Source: UBA5972 sp002430125
GTDB taxonomy: Bacteria > Pseudomonadota > Alphaproteobacteria > Rhodobacterales > Rhodobacteraceae
Direction of reading: 5' to 3'
Length of the DNA stretch: 64,000 nucleotides
Assembly: GCA_937892915.1 (NCBI GenBank)
Contig: CALBIC010000016.1
Coordinates: 1 to 64,000 of the forward strand
Positions within the stretch are counted from its first letter, which is position 1; every line of letters starts with the position of its first letter. The notes beneath the pieces were generated by a model. It ran no database searches and had not been told where the DNA came from. It saw only the letters and a list, made by a program, of their open reading frames with translations. Positions 50,330 through 59,790 of the stretch are shown in pieces. The translations under genes were made by a program, and so were the position numbers.

Positions 50330-51364
50330 TTAGTCCATTGTTATCATGATTTTACCGTCCGGCTGGGCTAGCGCTGCGGGCAATCCGGCAACCACATCTG
50401 AAAGCGCTACGCGCGCACTTATATCGGTGTGCCAGCGGCCATCGGCAAAGCGGGCCTGTACGGCCTGAATCGCCTTCATTTTGGCGGCAAGATCGGTGTT
50501 TTGCATCCAACTGACCAGCCAGAAACCTTCAACCCGTTTGCGCATAAAGATCAGTTGACCGGGTTCCAGCAGTTCCGGGGCTTCAGGCGTCATCTTGCCG
50601 TAAATCACCCAATGGCTGTCTTTGCCCATCGCGGCGAACACCTTTGACGACACTGAACCGGCGACGCAATCAAGGAAAACGGTGGGGCGTTCGGCCTTAA
50701 GTACGGCTTTCAGATCATCGGCAAAACTGGCCGAGGTTTCATTCAGCACATGGCTTGCGCCAAGGTCTTTCAGTGCGGCAATCGGATCATTGCGGCGCAC
50801 AAGGCCGATCATCCGTTTACCGGTTTCACGAGCCAAGCCTGCCATCAGCTTGCCAAGCTGGCTGGCGGCACCCGAGGCGATGAACGCGCCACTTTCGGGC
50901 ACCAGATCAACCATCGCAGCGGCGGTCAGCGGGTTAACAATCAGGGCGGCCCCGTCTTCATCGCGCAGATCAGGGCGCAGCGGGATAACGACAGCGGCGT
51001 CGGCTGCAACATATTGCGCCCAAGCGCCGGAACCGGCCGCCACAAAGGCGACGCGGGTGCCGATCAGTGATTGCGCATAAGCGCCGTTGCCCGCCACCAC
51101 GGTGCCAACACCTTCAAACCCGGCAGGCGCACCTTCAACCCTTGGTTGGCCGTAACCACCTTGGATGAACGCCAGATCGGATGGGTTGACCATGGCGGCT
51201 TTGACCTTGATCAGCACCTGATCGACGCCGGGGGCGGGGGTGGCAACCGTGGCCTGTTCCAGCCAACGCGCCACGTCGCGCACTTGGCTGGCAGGCAACG
51301 CGTCGGGGGCATAGCCGCCTTGGCGCAGGATGACTGCGTTCATTTTTGCCGGAAGTTCGCTCAT
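50330..51364 (-). CDS. MDR-family zinc-type/quinone oxidoreductase
   Basis: A 344-residue medium-chain dehydrogenase/reductase with an N-terminal GroES domain (MVNPSDLAFIQGGYGQPRVE) and a cofactor motif FIASGAASQLGKLMAGLARE near residue 160. It resembles enoyl reductase or quinone reductase members lacking catalytic zinc. Its start shares a base with the acyl-CoA dehydrogenase stop (51364), giving translational coupling. Likely role: reduction of an enoyl-type intermediate; unproven. Confidence 0.9.
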   Translation of the reverse strand: MSELPAKMNAVILRQGGYAPDALPASQVRDVARWLEQATVATPAPGVDQVLIKVKAAMVNPSDLAFIQGGYGQPRVEGAPAGFEGVGTVVAGNGAYAQSLIGTRVAFVAAGSGAWAQYVAADAAVVIPLRPDLRDEDGAALIVNPLTAAAMVDLVPESGAFIASGAASQLGKLMAGLARETGKRMIGLVRRNDPIAALKDLGASHVLNETSASFADDLKAVLKAERPTVFLDCVAGSVSSKVFAAMGKDSHWVIYGKMTPEAPELLEPGQLIFMRKRVEGFWLVSWMQNTDLAAKMKAIQAVQARFADGRWHTDISARVALSDVVAGLPAALAQPDGKIMITMD

Positions 51365-52593
51365 CAGATTTTTTCCTGCGTGTGTTTCTTAAGTTCAGCG
51401 CGCGCAACCTGCATCCGGTGAACCGCATCCGGACCATCGGCAAGCCTGAGCGTGCGCACATGGGTCCATTGACGCGCCAGCGGCGTGTCTTGCGAAATCC
51501 CCTGTGCGCCGTACATCTGCACGGCCTCGTCGGTGATTTTTAGTGCGATCAGCGGCGCCACAACCTTGATCATGGAAATCCACGGGGCGGCGGCACGGCC
51601 ATCACCCTGATCCATCATCCACGCGGCTTTCAGACACAACAAACGCGCCTGCTCGATCTCCATCCGGCTGTTGGCGATAATGTCGAAATTGCCTCCCAGC
51701 TTGACGATCGGTTTGCCAAACGCCACGCGGTTAAGGCCGCGTTTGCACATATGTTCGAGCGCCTTTTCCGCCTGACCAATCGCGCGCATGCAGTGGTGGA
51801 TACGGCCAGGGCCAAGCCGCCCTTGAGCGATTTCAAAGCCACGCCCTTCGCCCAGCAGCAACGCGCTGGCTGGCACGCGCACATTGGTAAAGCGCATGTG
51901 CAAATGGCCGTGCGGCGCGTCATCCTCGCCGTAAACCTGCATGGCGCGGACTTTTTCAACGCCGGGCGCATCCGCAGGCACAAGGATCATGCCTTGTTGT
52001 TGGTGCTTTGAGCGGCTGGTGTTCGGGGTTGCGACCATCACAATGTAAATTTTGCAGCGCGGATCGCCAGCACCTGACGACCACCACTTTTCGCCGTTCA
52101 GGATATACTCGTCGCCATCGCGTACGCAGGACATGCCAACATTGGTGGCGTCCGAACTGGCGACATCAGGTTCAGTCATCAGATAGGCCGAACGGATTTC
52201 GCCGTTAAGCAGCGGTTTTAACCACTTTTCCTTGTGCTCGGGCGTGCCGTAACGTTCCAGCACTTCCATATTGCCGGTATCAGGGGCAGAGCAGTTGAAC
52301 ACCTCGGCCCCAAGATGCGCTTTGCCCATTTCCTCGGCCAGATAGGCGTATTCAACCGTCGTCAGGCCATAGCCGTTTTTGCTGTCGGTCAGCCAGAAAT
52401 TCCACAGGCCCGCTGCCTTGGCTTTGGCTTTAAGGCCTTCCAGAATTTCGGTTTGACGGGCCGTGAACTGCCAGCGGTCGCCTTTGTTGATCTCTTCGAT
52501 ATATTCGTCTTCCAGCGGCAGAACTTCGTCGCGGATCATTGCCGTGACTTTATCCAGAAGCGGTTGCAGGCGTTCGGTTTTTCCAAGGTTCAT
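51364..52593 (-). CDS. Acyl-CoA dehydrogenase family protein
   Basis: FAD enzyme of 409 residues forming a trans-2-enoyl-CoA. It has the family motifs AYLMTEPDVASSDATNVGMSC (split AYLMTEPDVASSD and ATNVGMSC), WWSSGAGDPRCKIYIVM and the C-terminal QMYGAQGISQDTPLARQWTHVRTLRLADGPDAVHR (split QMYGAQGISQDTP and LRLADGPDAVHR). These match the ACAD10/11-like branch. ATG 52593 has AAAGGA eight bases upstream; a longer reading runs into the tetR end. It follows tetR by 19 bases in the same operon. Confidence 0.93.
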   Translation of the reverse strand: MNLGKTERLQPLLDKVTAMIRDEVLPLEDEYIEEINKGDRWQFTARQTEILEGLKAKAKAAGLWNFWLTDSKNGYGLTTVEYAYLAEEMGKAHLGAEVFNCSAPDTGNMEVLERYGTPEHKEKWLKPLLNGEIRSAYLMTEPDVASSDATNVGMSCVRDGDEYILNGEKWWSSGAGDPRCKIYIVMVATPNTSRSKHQQQGMILVPADAPGVEKVRAMQVYGEDDAPHGHLHMRFTNVRVPASALLLGEGRGFEIAQGRLGPGRIHHCMRAIGQAEKALEHMCKRGLNRVAFGKPIVKLGGNFDIIANSRMEIEQARLLCLKAAWMMDQGDGRAAAPWISMIKVVAPLIALKITDEAVQMYGAQGISQDTPLARQWTHVRTLRLADGPDAVHRMQVARAELKKHTQEKI

Positions 52594-52612
52594 AATCGGG
52601 TTCCTTTGTGGT

Positions 52613-53248
52613 TTATGGGGTGGTCGCGCCAAGGGCGCGTTGGGCCATATCGACCAGTTCACTGGCAATTTGGCGGCGGTCTTTGTCGGTTTCGTCCGGT
52701 CGCGGGCTGTACCAGTAAATCGAGCTGTTCAATATGGTGATGACGGTGTGAAGGGCGATTGACAAGGTCTTAAAGCGAAAGGCGCCGCTGGCTTTGCCCT
52801 GCTCCAAAACCTCGCGGAACATATCTTCGAATGCACGGCGATCACCGATGAATTCGTCCATTATGGCATCGTGCCCGGCGGCTTTGTCACGGGTCATGTG
52901 GGTGTGCAGGCTGTCAAACAATGCCCGTTGATAAGGCTGTTCGGCCATCATGTTCAGGGCATGTGCATCTGCCATCAGGCGAAATTTTTGAGCGGGTGGC
53001 AGGTTGCTGTCAAATCCGTCGCGGATCGCCGCGAAGTTGATATCCATCGCGCGTTTGCGTACCGCATGCATCAGTTCGGATTTCGAGTTGAAATAGTGGT
53101 AAATCCGCCCCTTGGTTGCCCCCATATGGCGCGCCACATCATCAAGCGTGCTGCCAGCATAGCCTTTTTCCATAAAACATATCGCGGCGGCATCCAGCAC
53201 TTGCTGCGGGGCATTTCGTGGTGATTTGTCAGCAAAGGTCAGGGGCAC
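52613..53248 (-). CDS. TetR/AcrR family regulator of the acyl-CoA regulon
   Basis: The 211-residue protein has a typical HTH (QQVLDAAAICFMEKGYAGST, LDDVARHMGATKGRIYHYF) and a large C-terminal ligand domain. I chose GTG 53248. The next in-frame start, TTG at 53326, coincides with TTGACA of its probable promoter and with the operator at 53302-53321, so it cannot be translated from there. It heads the leftward operon (ACAD-MDR-DUF2855) and is divergent from the SDR operon. The ligand is probably an acyl-CoA. Confidence 0.88.
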   Translation of the reverse strand: MPLTFADKSPRNAPQQVLDAAAICFMEKGYAGSTLDDVARHMGATKGRIYHYFNSKSELMHAVRKRAMDINFAAIRDGFDSNLPPAQKFRLMADAHALNMMAEQPYQRALFDSLHTHMTRDKAAGHDAIMDEFIGDRRAFEDMFREVLEQGKASGAFRFKTLSIALHTVITILNSSIYWYSPRPDETDKDRRQIASELVDMAQRALGATTP

Positions 53249-53301
53249 GAGTTTGTTTGCGTCCGTTCGGAATTTTGTCTTTACAAGCGATACCCAACAG
53301 A

Positions 53302-53321
53302 AACATACTGGTGGGTATGTT
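53302..53321. promoter_or_regulatory. TetR operator in the divergent acyl-CoA promoter region
   Basis: AACATAC (53302-53308) and GTATGTT (53315-53321) are perfect 7-bp inverted repeats with a six-base spacer. The site overlaps the end of a minus-strand TTGACA box (53326-53321) and lies 43 bases from the SDR start. It fits a TetR operator for both directions. Confidence 0.65.
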
Positions 53322-53363
53322 GTCAATCGCCGGATTTCCGGTCGGTGGGTTTTGGAGGATTAA

Positions 53364-54185
53364 ATGGATCTGAATTTGCTTTTTGGCCTGACGGGTAAAA
53401 CCGCTGTGGTCACTGGTGGTGGTACGGGCATCGGGCGGATGGTGGTCGAAGCGCTGGCAATGGCCGGCGCGCGGGTGCTGACCTGTTCGCGCAAAATCGA
53501 TTCGGTTCAATCTGCGGCAGACGCCGTGAACGCGCTGGGTTATCCGGGCTCGGTCGAGGCATTTGCCGGGAATGTTGGCACGGAAGAGGGCATTCAGGCC
53601 ATCGTTGCCGAAGTGCGGTCGCGGACTGACAGTCTGAACATTCTGGTCAATAACGCCGGGATCACCTGGGGCGCGCCGATGGGGCAGTTTCCCCATAAGG
53701 CATGGCAAAAGGTGATGGCGGTGAATGTGGACGGGTTGTTTCATTTAACGCAAAGTCTGCTTGGGGATTTGAAACAAGGCGCCAGCCACGATGATCCGGC
53801 ACGCGTGATCAATCTGGGTTCGGTGATGGGATCGGCGGCTATGGGGGACGGCGCTTATTCTTATGCAGCCAGCAAGGCGGCCGTGCATCATCTGACGCGA
53901 ATATTGGGCAAGGAACTGGCGGGTTCTAAAATTACCGTCAACGCATTTGCCCCCGGACCGTTTCGATCAAACATGACGGCATTTGCCACCGGACGGGATG
54001 AACAGTCGGAAAAAGTCGGGGCCGATGTGCCGCTGGGCCGTGTCGGCGCGCCCGAAGATATCGCGGCGGCAACGCTGTTTTTATGCGGTCGCGGTGGGTC
54101 TTACACCACGGGTGCGATTGTTCCATTGTGTGGCGGCATCCACTTACAGACCGCGCCAAACATCTTTCAATCAGCTTTGGAGTAG
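53364..54185 (+). CDS. SDR family oxidoreductase
   Basis: First gene of the rightward operon, 273 residues. It has TGGGTGIGRMVVEALAMAGA for the cofactor, NNAGITWGAP and the catalytic Tyr/Lys in YSYAASKAAVHHLT. The family often acts as 3-hydroxyacyl-CoA or hydroxysteroid-type dehydrogenase. GGAGG lies eight bases before ATG 53364. The C-terminal VPLCGGIHLQTA replaces the common VDGG. It is probably induced with the TetR ligand. Confidence 0.92.
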   Translation: MDLNLLFGLTGKTAVVTGGGTGIGRMVVEALAMAGARVLTCSRKIDSVQSAADAVNALGYPGSVEAFAGNVGTEEGIQAIVAEVRSRTDSLNILVNNAGITWGAPMGQFPHKAWQKVMAVNVDGLFHLTQSLLGDLKQGASHDDPARVINLGSVMGSAAMGDGAYSYAASKAAVHHLTRILGKELAGSKITVNAFAPGPFRSNMTAFATGRDEQSEKVGADVPLGRVGAPEDIAAATLFLCGRGGSYTTGAIVPLCGGIHLQTAPNIFQSALE

Positions 54186-54191
54186 CAACCG

Positions 54192-54650
54192 ATGATCACA
54201 ATCGAAGAATTTGCAGCAAAGGCCGGCAGCAAACTGGGAACATCCGACTGGTTTCTGATCGATCAGGGCAGGATTAACAAGTTCGCGGAAGTCACGGAAG
54301 ATTATCAGTTTATCCATGTCGACGATGCCCGTGCCAAGGTGGAAACGTCGTTTGGCGGTACGATTGCCCATGGGTTTCTGACATTGTCATTGCTCAGCTA
54401 TCTGAATGCCACGATCTTTCCCGATCTGGCAAATCGCGTGATGACGTTCAATTATGGCATGAACAAAGTGCGTTTCCTGAACCCGGTGAAGGTGAATGCA
54501 CGCATTCGCTCGCATCTGTCATTGGTTTCGGTGGTGGAAAAAGCTGGCGGGCGGCATCTGTGCACGTTTGAAACCTCGGTCGAGATTGAAGGCGAGGACA
54601 TTCCGGCGCTGGTGGCCGAGCAGTTGGCAATGCATGTGATCACAAAATAG
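54192..54650 (+). CDS. MaoC family dehydratase
   Basis: A 152-residue single hot-dog protein of the MaoC group, acting as (R)-specific enoyl-CoA hydratase or similar. It has DWFLIDQGRINKFAEVTEDY, QFIHVDDARA and FGGTIAHGFLTLSLLSYL; the Asp/His pair of the hydratase site is present (D near 39 to 44 and H of AHGF). It starts six bases after the SDR stop. A second hydratase is encoded by the FadB-type gene, so the two may act on different stereoisomers. Confidence 0.92.
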   Translation: MITIEEFAAKAGSKLGTSDWFLIDQGRINKFAEVTEDYQFIHVDDARAKVETSFGGTIAHGFLTLSLLSYLNATIFPDLANRVMTFNYGMNKVRFLNPVKVNARIRSHLSLVSVVEKAGGRHLCTFETSVEIEGEDIPALVAEQLAMHVITK

Positions 54651-54661
54651 AACGGGTAGTA

Positions 54662-55687
54662 ATGGTGAAGCCAGATGACCAAAATATTCAGGATATAAAA
54701 GAGCTTGGTGCCTATCTTGAAGGTAATATCCTTGGGTTTCGTGGCCTAGAAAGTGCAGCGAAATTCGGTGATGGGCAATCTAATCCATCCTATCATCTGA
54801 AAGCATCGTCGGGTGAGTATGTCCTGCGCGCCAAGCCAACTGGCGATCTGTTGAAATCAGCGCATCAGGTGGATCGTGAATACCGTGTGATGAAGGCACT
54901 GGCGGGCAGCGATGTGCCGGTCCCGCGTATGGATCACCTTGCGGATGCAGAAAATCCGCTGGGTCGGACGTTCTTTGTTATGGAATATCTCAACGGACGG
55001 ATATTTTGGGATCCCGCACTGCCTGACTGTGGAAAAGCTGAACGCGGCGCTATTTACGACAGTATGAACAAGACGTTGGCGGCATTGCATAATGTGGATA
55101 TCTTAGCCCTTGGCTTGTCGGATTTTGGCCGCCCCGGCAATTACTTTGCCCGGCAAACCGATCGCTGGGTCAAGCAATACCGGTCTTCGGCTTTGGAACC
55201 CAGTGCGGAAATGGACCGGCTGATAGACTGGTTGAACGCCCATATGGTGGACGACGAGACCTCCACTTTGGTTCACGGAGACTTTCGGCTTGATAATATG
55301 ATCTTTGCCCACGACCGCCCCGAAGTGATCGCGGTTTTGGATTGGGAACTGTCGACACTTGGGCATCCGCTGGCCGATTTGGCTTATCAATGTATGCAAT
55401 GGCGGCTGCCGCATTCATCGGGTATGCGCGGGTTAGGCGGGCTTGATCGTGCGGCGTTGGGATTGCCAACAGAAGCAGAATATATCGCAACCTATTGCGC
55501 ACGCAGGGGAATTCCTGAAATTGAAAACTGGCCATTTTTTCTGGCGTTTTCGTTCTTTCGGTTGGCTGCGATCCTGCAAGGTGTCGTGCGCCGCGCGGAT
55601 GACGGCAATGCCAGCAACCCGACGCGGGCGCGGGAAATGGCCAAGGCAATCCCGGTACTGGCCAGCATGGCAAATGAACTTATTTAG
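54662..55687 (+). CDS. Phosphotransferase family protein (ACAD10/11 N-domain-like)
   Basis: A 341-residue APH-fold kinase. It has NPSYHLKASSGEYVLRAKPT (lysine of the VAIK type), FFVMEYLNGRIFWDPALPDC and the Brenner motif HGDFRLDNMIFAHD near residue 206 followed by VLDWELSTLGHPLADLAYQC (DWE in place of DFG). In ACAD10/11 this domain phosphorylates 4-hydroxyacyl-CoA, letting an attached dehydrogenase eliminate phosphate. Here it is a separate gene beside an ACAD11-like dehydrogenase, so the same chemistry is inferred. Confidence 0.9.
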   Translation: MVKPDDQNIQDIKELGAYLEGNILGFRGLESAAKFGDGQSNPSYHLKASSGEYVLRAKPTGDLLKSAHQVDREYRVMKALAGSDVPVPRMDHLADAENPLGRTFFVMEYLNGRIFWDPALPDCGKAERGAIYDSMNKTLAALHNVDILALGLSDFGRPGNYFARQTDRWVKQYRSSALEPSAEMDRLIDWLNAHMVDDETSTLVHGDFRLDNMIFAHDRPEVIAVLDWELSTLGHPLADLAYQCMQWRLPHSSGMRGLGGLDRAALGLPTEAEYIATYCARRGIPEIENWPFFLAFSFFRLAAILQGVVRRADDGNASNPTRAREMAKAIPVLASMANELI

Positions 55688-55698
55688 GGAGGTTGATC

Positions 55699-56472
55699 AT
55701 GCGATTTGATGGAACGACAGTGTTAATTACCGGTGCAACCGGCGGGTTTGGCAGCCATACGGCCCGACGTTTTGCTGAGCTTGGCGCACGACTTGTTTTG
55801 GGGGATCTGAACGCCGAACCGTTGGAAACACTCGCGAAAACTTTCACCAGTGATGTGATCACATTGGCCGGCGACGTTCGCGACCCGGCCTATCACCGGG
55901 CATTGGTGTCATTGGCGGTTGATCGTTTCGGTAGCCTTGACTGCGCAGTCAACAACGCCGGGATCGTGCAACCCATGAGCCGCATTCCGGATACCGATCC
56001 GGTTGTGGCGAAAAATGTTATTGATGTGGATTTGATGGGCGTTTTTTATGCGTTACAAGCACAACTTCCTGTGATGTCAGCCCAATTTGAAAGCGCTGGT
56101 ACCGGCGGCGCAATCGTCAATATTGCCTCGGCGGCCGGGTTGATTGGGTCGCCTTTTCTGGCGATTTATGCCGCTGCTAAACACGGCGTGGTTGGTTTGA
56201 CCCGCAGTGCCGCAGCCGAATACGGGCGTAAAGGTGTGCGGGTGAACGCGGTTTGCCCGTCATTTGCCAATACTAATATGCTGAATGACTTTCTGGACGC
56301 TTCGCCAAATGGCCGAGAGGCGGCTGAGCACGCGCTGACACGCGGCATTCCGATGGGGCGTGTTGGGCGGGTTGACGAAGTGGTTCAAGCGATTTTGTTT
56401 GCAGCCTATCCGCAGAACAGTTTTATGACCGGCGAGACGTTATCAGTTGATGGCGGCCTGGCCGCAGTATAG
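55699..56472 (+). CDS. SDR family oxidoreductase
   Basis: A 257-residue classical SDR: VLITGATGGFGSHTARRFAE at the cofactor site, NNAGIVQPMS and YAAAKHGVVGLTRSAAAEYG with the catalytic Tyr/Lys. It ends GETLSVDGGLAAV as usual. AGGGAGG lies before ATG 55699; the TTG six bases earlier is less likely. It differs clearly from the SDR at 53364, so two oxidation steps of the same pathway are plausible. It is eight bases from the FadB-type gene. Confidence 0.92.
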   Translation: MRFDGTTVLITGATGGFGSHTARRFAELGARLVLGDLNAEPLETLAKTFTSDVITLAGDVRDPAYHRALVSLAVDRFGSLDCAVNNAGIVQPMSRIPDTDPVVAKNVIDVDLMGVFYALQAQLPVMSAQFESAGTGGAIVNIASAAGLIGSPFLAIYAAAKHGVVGLTRSAAAEYGRKGVRVNAVCPSFANTNMLNDFLDASPNGREAAEHALTRGIPMGRVGRVDEVVQAILFAAYPQNSFMTGETLSVDGGLAAV

Positions 56473-56480
56473 GAGCGAAA

Positions 56481-58589
56481 ATGACGCAGATTACAGACAA
56501 GGTCAGCCTGACGGTCGAAGACGGAATTGGTTTTGTGGTTGTGGATAACCCGCCAGTCAACGCGTTGGGCCAAGCCGTTCGCGCCGGAATATCCGGTGGA
56601 ATCAAAGCGGCAGAGGCCGATCCTGATGTAAAAGCCGTGGTGATTATTGCCAGTGGGCGGACCTTTCCGGCAGGCGCTGACATAACCGAATTCGGCAAGC
56701 CGCCGATGGAACCGTCTTTGCCCTCGGTTTGCCAAATTATCGAGGATTGCAGCAAGCCGGTAATCGCAGCGCTGCACGGTACGGCACTGGGTGGGGGCTT
56801 TGAAATTGCTTTGTCGTCACATTACCGGATCGCCGATGCCAAGGCCCGGATCGGTCTGCCGGAAATCAACCTTGGCCTGCTTCCGGGCGCCAGTGGTACG
56901 CAAAGAATGCCGCGGCTTGCCGGGGCTGAAGCGGCGCTGGATCTGATGCTGTCCGGTGCGCCGGTTTCGGTTGCAAAAGGCAAGGACATGGGCGTCATTG
57001 ATGAAATCACCGATGGGGATTTACGCAGTGCAGCAAAAACTTATGCGGCGAAGTTGATTAAGAACGGCGCGAGACCGCGCCCTACAAGCCAGCGCCGAGA
57101 AGGCTTTCAGGATATGGCTGCTTATCAGGCGGTGATTGATGCACGGCGGGCTGGTTTGCAGAAAACAGCCAAGGGTCAGTTGGCACCATTTGCGATTGTC
57201 GATTGTGTCGAGGCCGCGGCGAAACTGCCATTTGCTGAGGGGATGAAAAAGGAGCGTGCCGCCTTTATGACCTGCTTGGCCTCGGATCAGTCAAAAGGCA
57301 TGATCCATGCGTTTTTTGCCGAACGTCAGACCGCAAAAATACCGGAAATGGCAACGGCAAAACCCCGCCCGATGGATCGTCTGGCAGTGATTGGCGGCGG
57401 CACGATGGGGGCTGGTATTGCGGTGGCGATCTTGAATGCCGGTCTGCCAGTGGTGATGATCGAACGGGATCAGGACAGTTTGGATCGTGGGCGGGCCAAC
57501 GTTGAAAAAGTTTATAACAGCAACATCGCCAAAGGCCGAATGACCGAGGCGCAAAAGGAGGCGGTGATGGCGCGTTTTACCGGCACGCTGGATTACGGGG
57601 TTCTGGCTGATGTCGATCTGGTGATCGAAGCGGTTTTTGAGGAAATGGACGTCAAAAAAGGTGTTTTCGCGCAGCTTGATGCCGCAATGAAACCGGGTGC
57701 GATACTGGCGACCAACACCTCTTATCTGAACATTGACGAATTGGCGGCGACGATTTCGCGCCCGCGGGATGTGATAGGCCTGCATTTCTTTTCGCCGGCC
57801 AATATCATGAAATTGTTGGAAATTGTTGTGCCTGCAAAGGTGTCTGACGATGTCGTGGTTACCGGGTTTGAACTGGCCAAAAAGCTGGGAAAAACACCTG
57901 TCAGGGCCGGGGTTTGTGACGGTTTTATCGGCAACCGCATTCTGGCAATTTATCGCATCGCGGCGGATCACATGATGGAAGACGGTGCCTCACCTTATGA
58001 AATCGACGCGGCTTTGCGCGAGTTTGGCTATCCGATGGGGCCCTATCAGGTCAGCGATCTGGCTGGCGGCGATATCGGTTGGGCGACGCGAAAACGCAAG
58101 GCGGCAACCCGCAATCCGAATGCGCGATACGTGCAAATCGCCGACAGGATTTGCGAACGCGGCTGGTTTGGGCAGAAAACCGGGCGCGGTTATTACGTTT
58201 ACGAAGGTCGCACCGGGCGCGAAGACCCGGAGGTTTTGGCGATTATTGATGCAGAACGCACCCGCGCCGGGATAACGACGCGCAGTTTTACGGCCGGGGA
58301 AATTCAGAACCGGTATATGGCGGCGATGGTGAATGAGGGTGCGAATGTATTGGATGAAGGCATCGCGTTGCGCCCGCTCGATATTGATGTGGCGTTTATC
58401 TATGGCTATGGATTTCCGCGCTGGCGTGGCGGGCCGATGAAATGGGCGGATATGCAGGGTTTGGACGTGATTCTTGCCCGAATTAGGGAATATGCCAAAG
58501 AAGATGCGCTGTTCTGGCGAGCCTCGTCCTTGCTGGAACGTTTGGTGGCCGAAGGCCGGAATTTTGACGATTTAAACAAGGGAAAATAG
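56481..58589 (+). CDS. Bifunctional enoyl-CoA hydratase/3-hydroxyacyl-CoA dehydrogenase (FadB/FadJ-type)
   Basis: A 702-residue beta-oxidation fusion enzyme. The crotonase part (about 10-200) has ALGGGFEIALSSHYRIA and GLPEINLGLLPGASGTQRMP, retaining both catalytic Glu. The dehydrogenase part (about 295-480) has LAVIGGGTMGAGIAVAILNAG (split LAVIGGGTMG and AGIAVAILNAG), the catalytic HFFSPANIMKLLE and DGFIGNRILAIY. A C-terminal helical domain follows. It supplies the hydration and NAD-dependent oxidation steps. The thiolase is not in the window. Confidence 0.94.
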   Translation: MTQITDKVSLTVEDGIGFVVVDNPPVNALGQAVRAGISGGIKAAEADPDVKAVVIIASGRTFPAGADITEFGKPPMEPSLPSVCQIIEDCSKPVIAALHGTALGGGFEIALSSHYRIADAKARIGLPEINLGLLPGASGTQRMPRLAGAEAALDLMLSGAPVSVAKGKDMGVIDEITDGDLRSAAKTYAAKLIKNGARPRPTSQRREGFQDMAAYQAVIDARRAGLQKTAKGQLAPFAIVDCVEAAAKLPFAEGMKKERAAFMTCLASDQSKGMIHAFFAERQTAKIPEMATAKPRPMDRLAVIGGGTMGAGIAVAILNAGLPVVMIERDQDSLDRGRANVEKVYNSNIAKGRMTEAQKEAVMARFTGTLDYGVLADVDLVIEAVFEEMDVKKGVFAQLDAAMKPGAILATNTSYLNIDELAATISRPRDVIGLHFFSPANIMKLLEIVVPAKVSDDVVVTGFELAKKLGKTPVRAGVCDGFIGNRILAIYRIAADHMMEDGASPYEIDAALREFGYPMGPYQVSDLAGGDIGWATRKRKAATRNPNARYVQIADRICERGWFGQKTGRGYYVYEGRTGREDPEVLAIIDAERTRAGITTRSFTAGEIQNRYMAAMVNEGANVLDEGIALRPLDIDVAFIYGYGFPRWRGGPMKWADMQGLDVILARIREYAKEDALFWRASSLLERLVAEGRNFDDLNKGK

Positions 58590-58590
58590 C

Positions 58591-59787
58591 ATGGATTTGA
58601 ACTATACCCCCGAGGAAATGACCTTTCAGGCCGAAGTGCGGGCTTGGCTAAAGACGAATATTTCCACCGAACTGGCGCATAAAGTCAAGCACGGTCAAAC
58701 CCTTAGCCGAGACGACATGCAGGGTTGGCACAATACGCTGAACGCCAATGGGTGGCTTGCGAACCATTGGCCGGTTGAGCTGGGTGGCAGCGGCTGGAGC
58801 GCGATTGAACGGCATATTTTCGAGGAAGAATGTGCGCTGGCCTATGCCCCGCGCATTGTACCGTTTGGACTGTCGATGTTGGGGCCGGTGCTGATCAAAT
58901 ACGGCAATGAGGCGCAGAAAAAGCATTGGTTGCCGCGGATTTTGGATGGCTCTGACTGGTGGTGTCAGGGATATTCGGAACCCGGCGCTGGGTCTGATCT
59001 TGCCGGTTTGCGCTGTAAAGCGGTGCGGGATGGCGATCATTTCGTGGTTAACGGGCAGAAAACCTGGACCACGCTGGCGCAGTACGCCAACATGATTTTC
59101 ATGCTGGTGCGGACCTCGACCGAGGGAAAAACGCAGGAAGGTATCTCGTTTCTGCTGATCGACATGGACACGCCGGGGATCGAGGTGAAACCGATTGTCT
59201 TGCTTGAAGGCACGCATGAGGTAAACGACGTGTTCTTCACCGATGTACGGGTGCCGGTTGAAAATCTGGTGGGCGAAGAAAACATGGGCTGGACCTATGC
59301 GAAATACCTGCTGACCTATGAGCGCACCAATATTGCCGGGATCGGGTTTTCGATGGCGGCCTTGGGCGAGTTAAAGGAAATCGCGCAGGATCAGACACGG
59401 GCGGGGCGTAAACTGGCCGATGACCCGTTGTTTGCGGCGCGTTTGGCGCGTGCGGAAATCGAACTGGAAAACACCAAGATTACCAATTTGCGCGTCGTTT
59501 CAGCCGCTGCTGGTGGCGGTGCGCCGGGGGCGGAAAGTTCGATGCTGAAAATCAAAGGTACGGAAATTCGGCAGGAATTTGATGCGCTTAAGCGAAAGGC
59601 CATCGGATCATACGCAGCGCCCTTGGTGCCCGAAGCGTTCGAGCCGGGCTTTAACGGGCCTTCTGTGGGGCCGGATTATGCCGCATCGATTGCCAAGGAT
59701 TACTTTAACCACCGGAAAATCACGATTTTCGGGGGATCGAACGAAATCCAAAAGAACATCATCAGCAAAATGATTCTGGGGCTTTAA
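58591..59787 (+). CDS. Acyl-CoA dehydrogenase family protein
   Basis: A 398-residue FAD enzyme with CQGYSEPGAGSDLAGLRCKA, GQKTWTTLAQYANMIFMLVR and the C-terminal FGGSNEIQKNIISKMILGL. The N-terminus YTPEEMTFQAEVRAWLKTNI is typical of a group that forms heterodimers with a second, shorter acyl-CoA dehydrogenase. The next gene encodes exactly such a partner, three bases later. Such pairs are known from steroid side-chain oxidation in actinobacteria. A Glu or other catalytic base is not identified with certainty. Confidence 0.93.
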   Translation: MDLNYTPEEMTFQAEVRAWLKTNISTELAHKVKHGQTLSRDDMQGWHNTLNANGWLANHWPVELGGSGWSAIERHIFEEECALAYAPRIVPFGLSMLGPVLIKYGNEAQKKHWLPRILDGSDWWCQGYSEPGAGSDLAGLRCKAVRDGDHFVVNGQKTWTTLAQYANMIFMLVRTSTEGKTQEGISFLLIDMDTPGIEVKPIVLLEGTHEVNDVFFTDVRVPVENLVGEENMGWTYAKYLLTYERTNIAGIGFSMAALGELKEIAQDQTRAGRKLADDPLFAARLARAEIELENTKITNLRVVSAAAGGGAPGAESSMLKIKGTEIRQEFDALKRKAIGSYAAPLVPEAFEPGFNGPSVGPDYAASIAKDYFNHRKITIFGGSNEIQKNIISKMILGL

Positions 59788-59790
59788 GAC

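Noticed and set aside
53249..53326. Extended N-terminus of the TetR regulator from TTG 53326
   Set aside because: The segment overlaps the TTGACA promoter box and the inverted-repeat operator, and the added residues do not resemble a TetR N-terminus.
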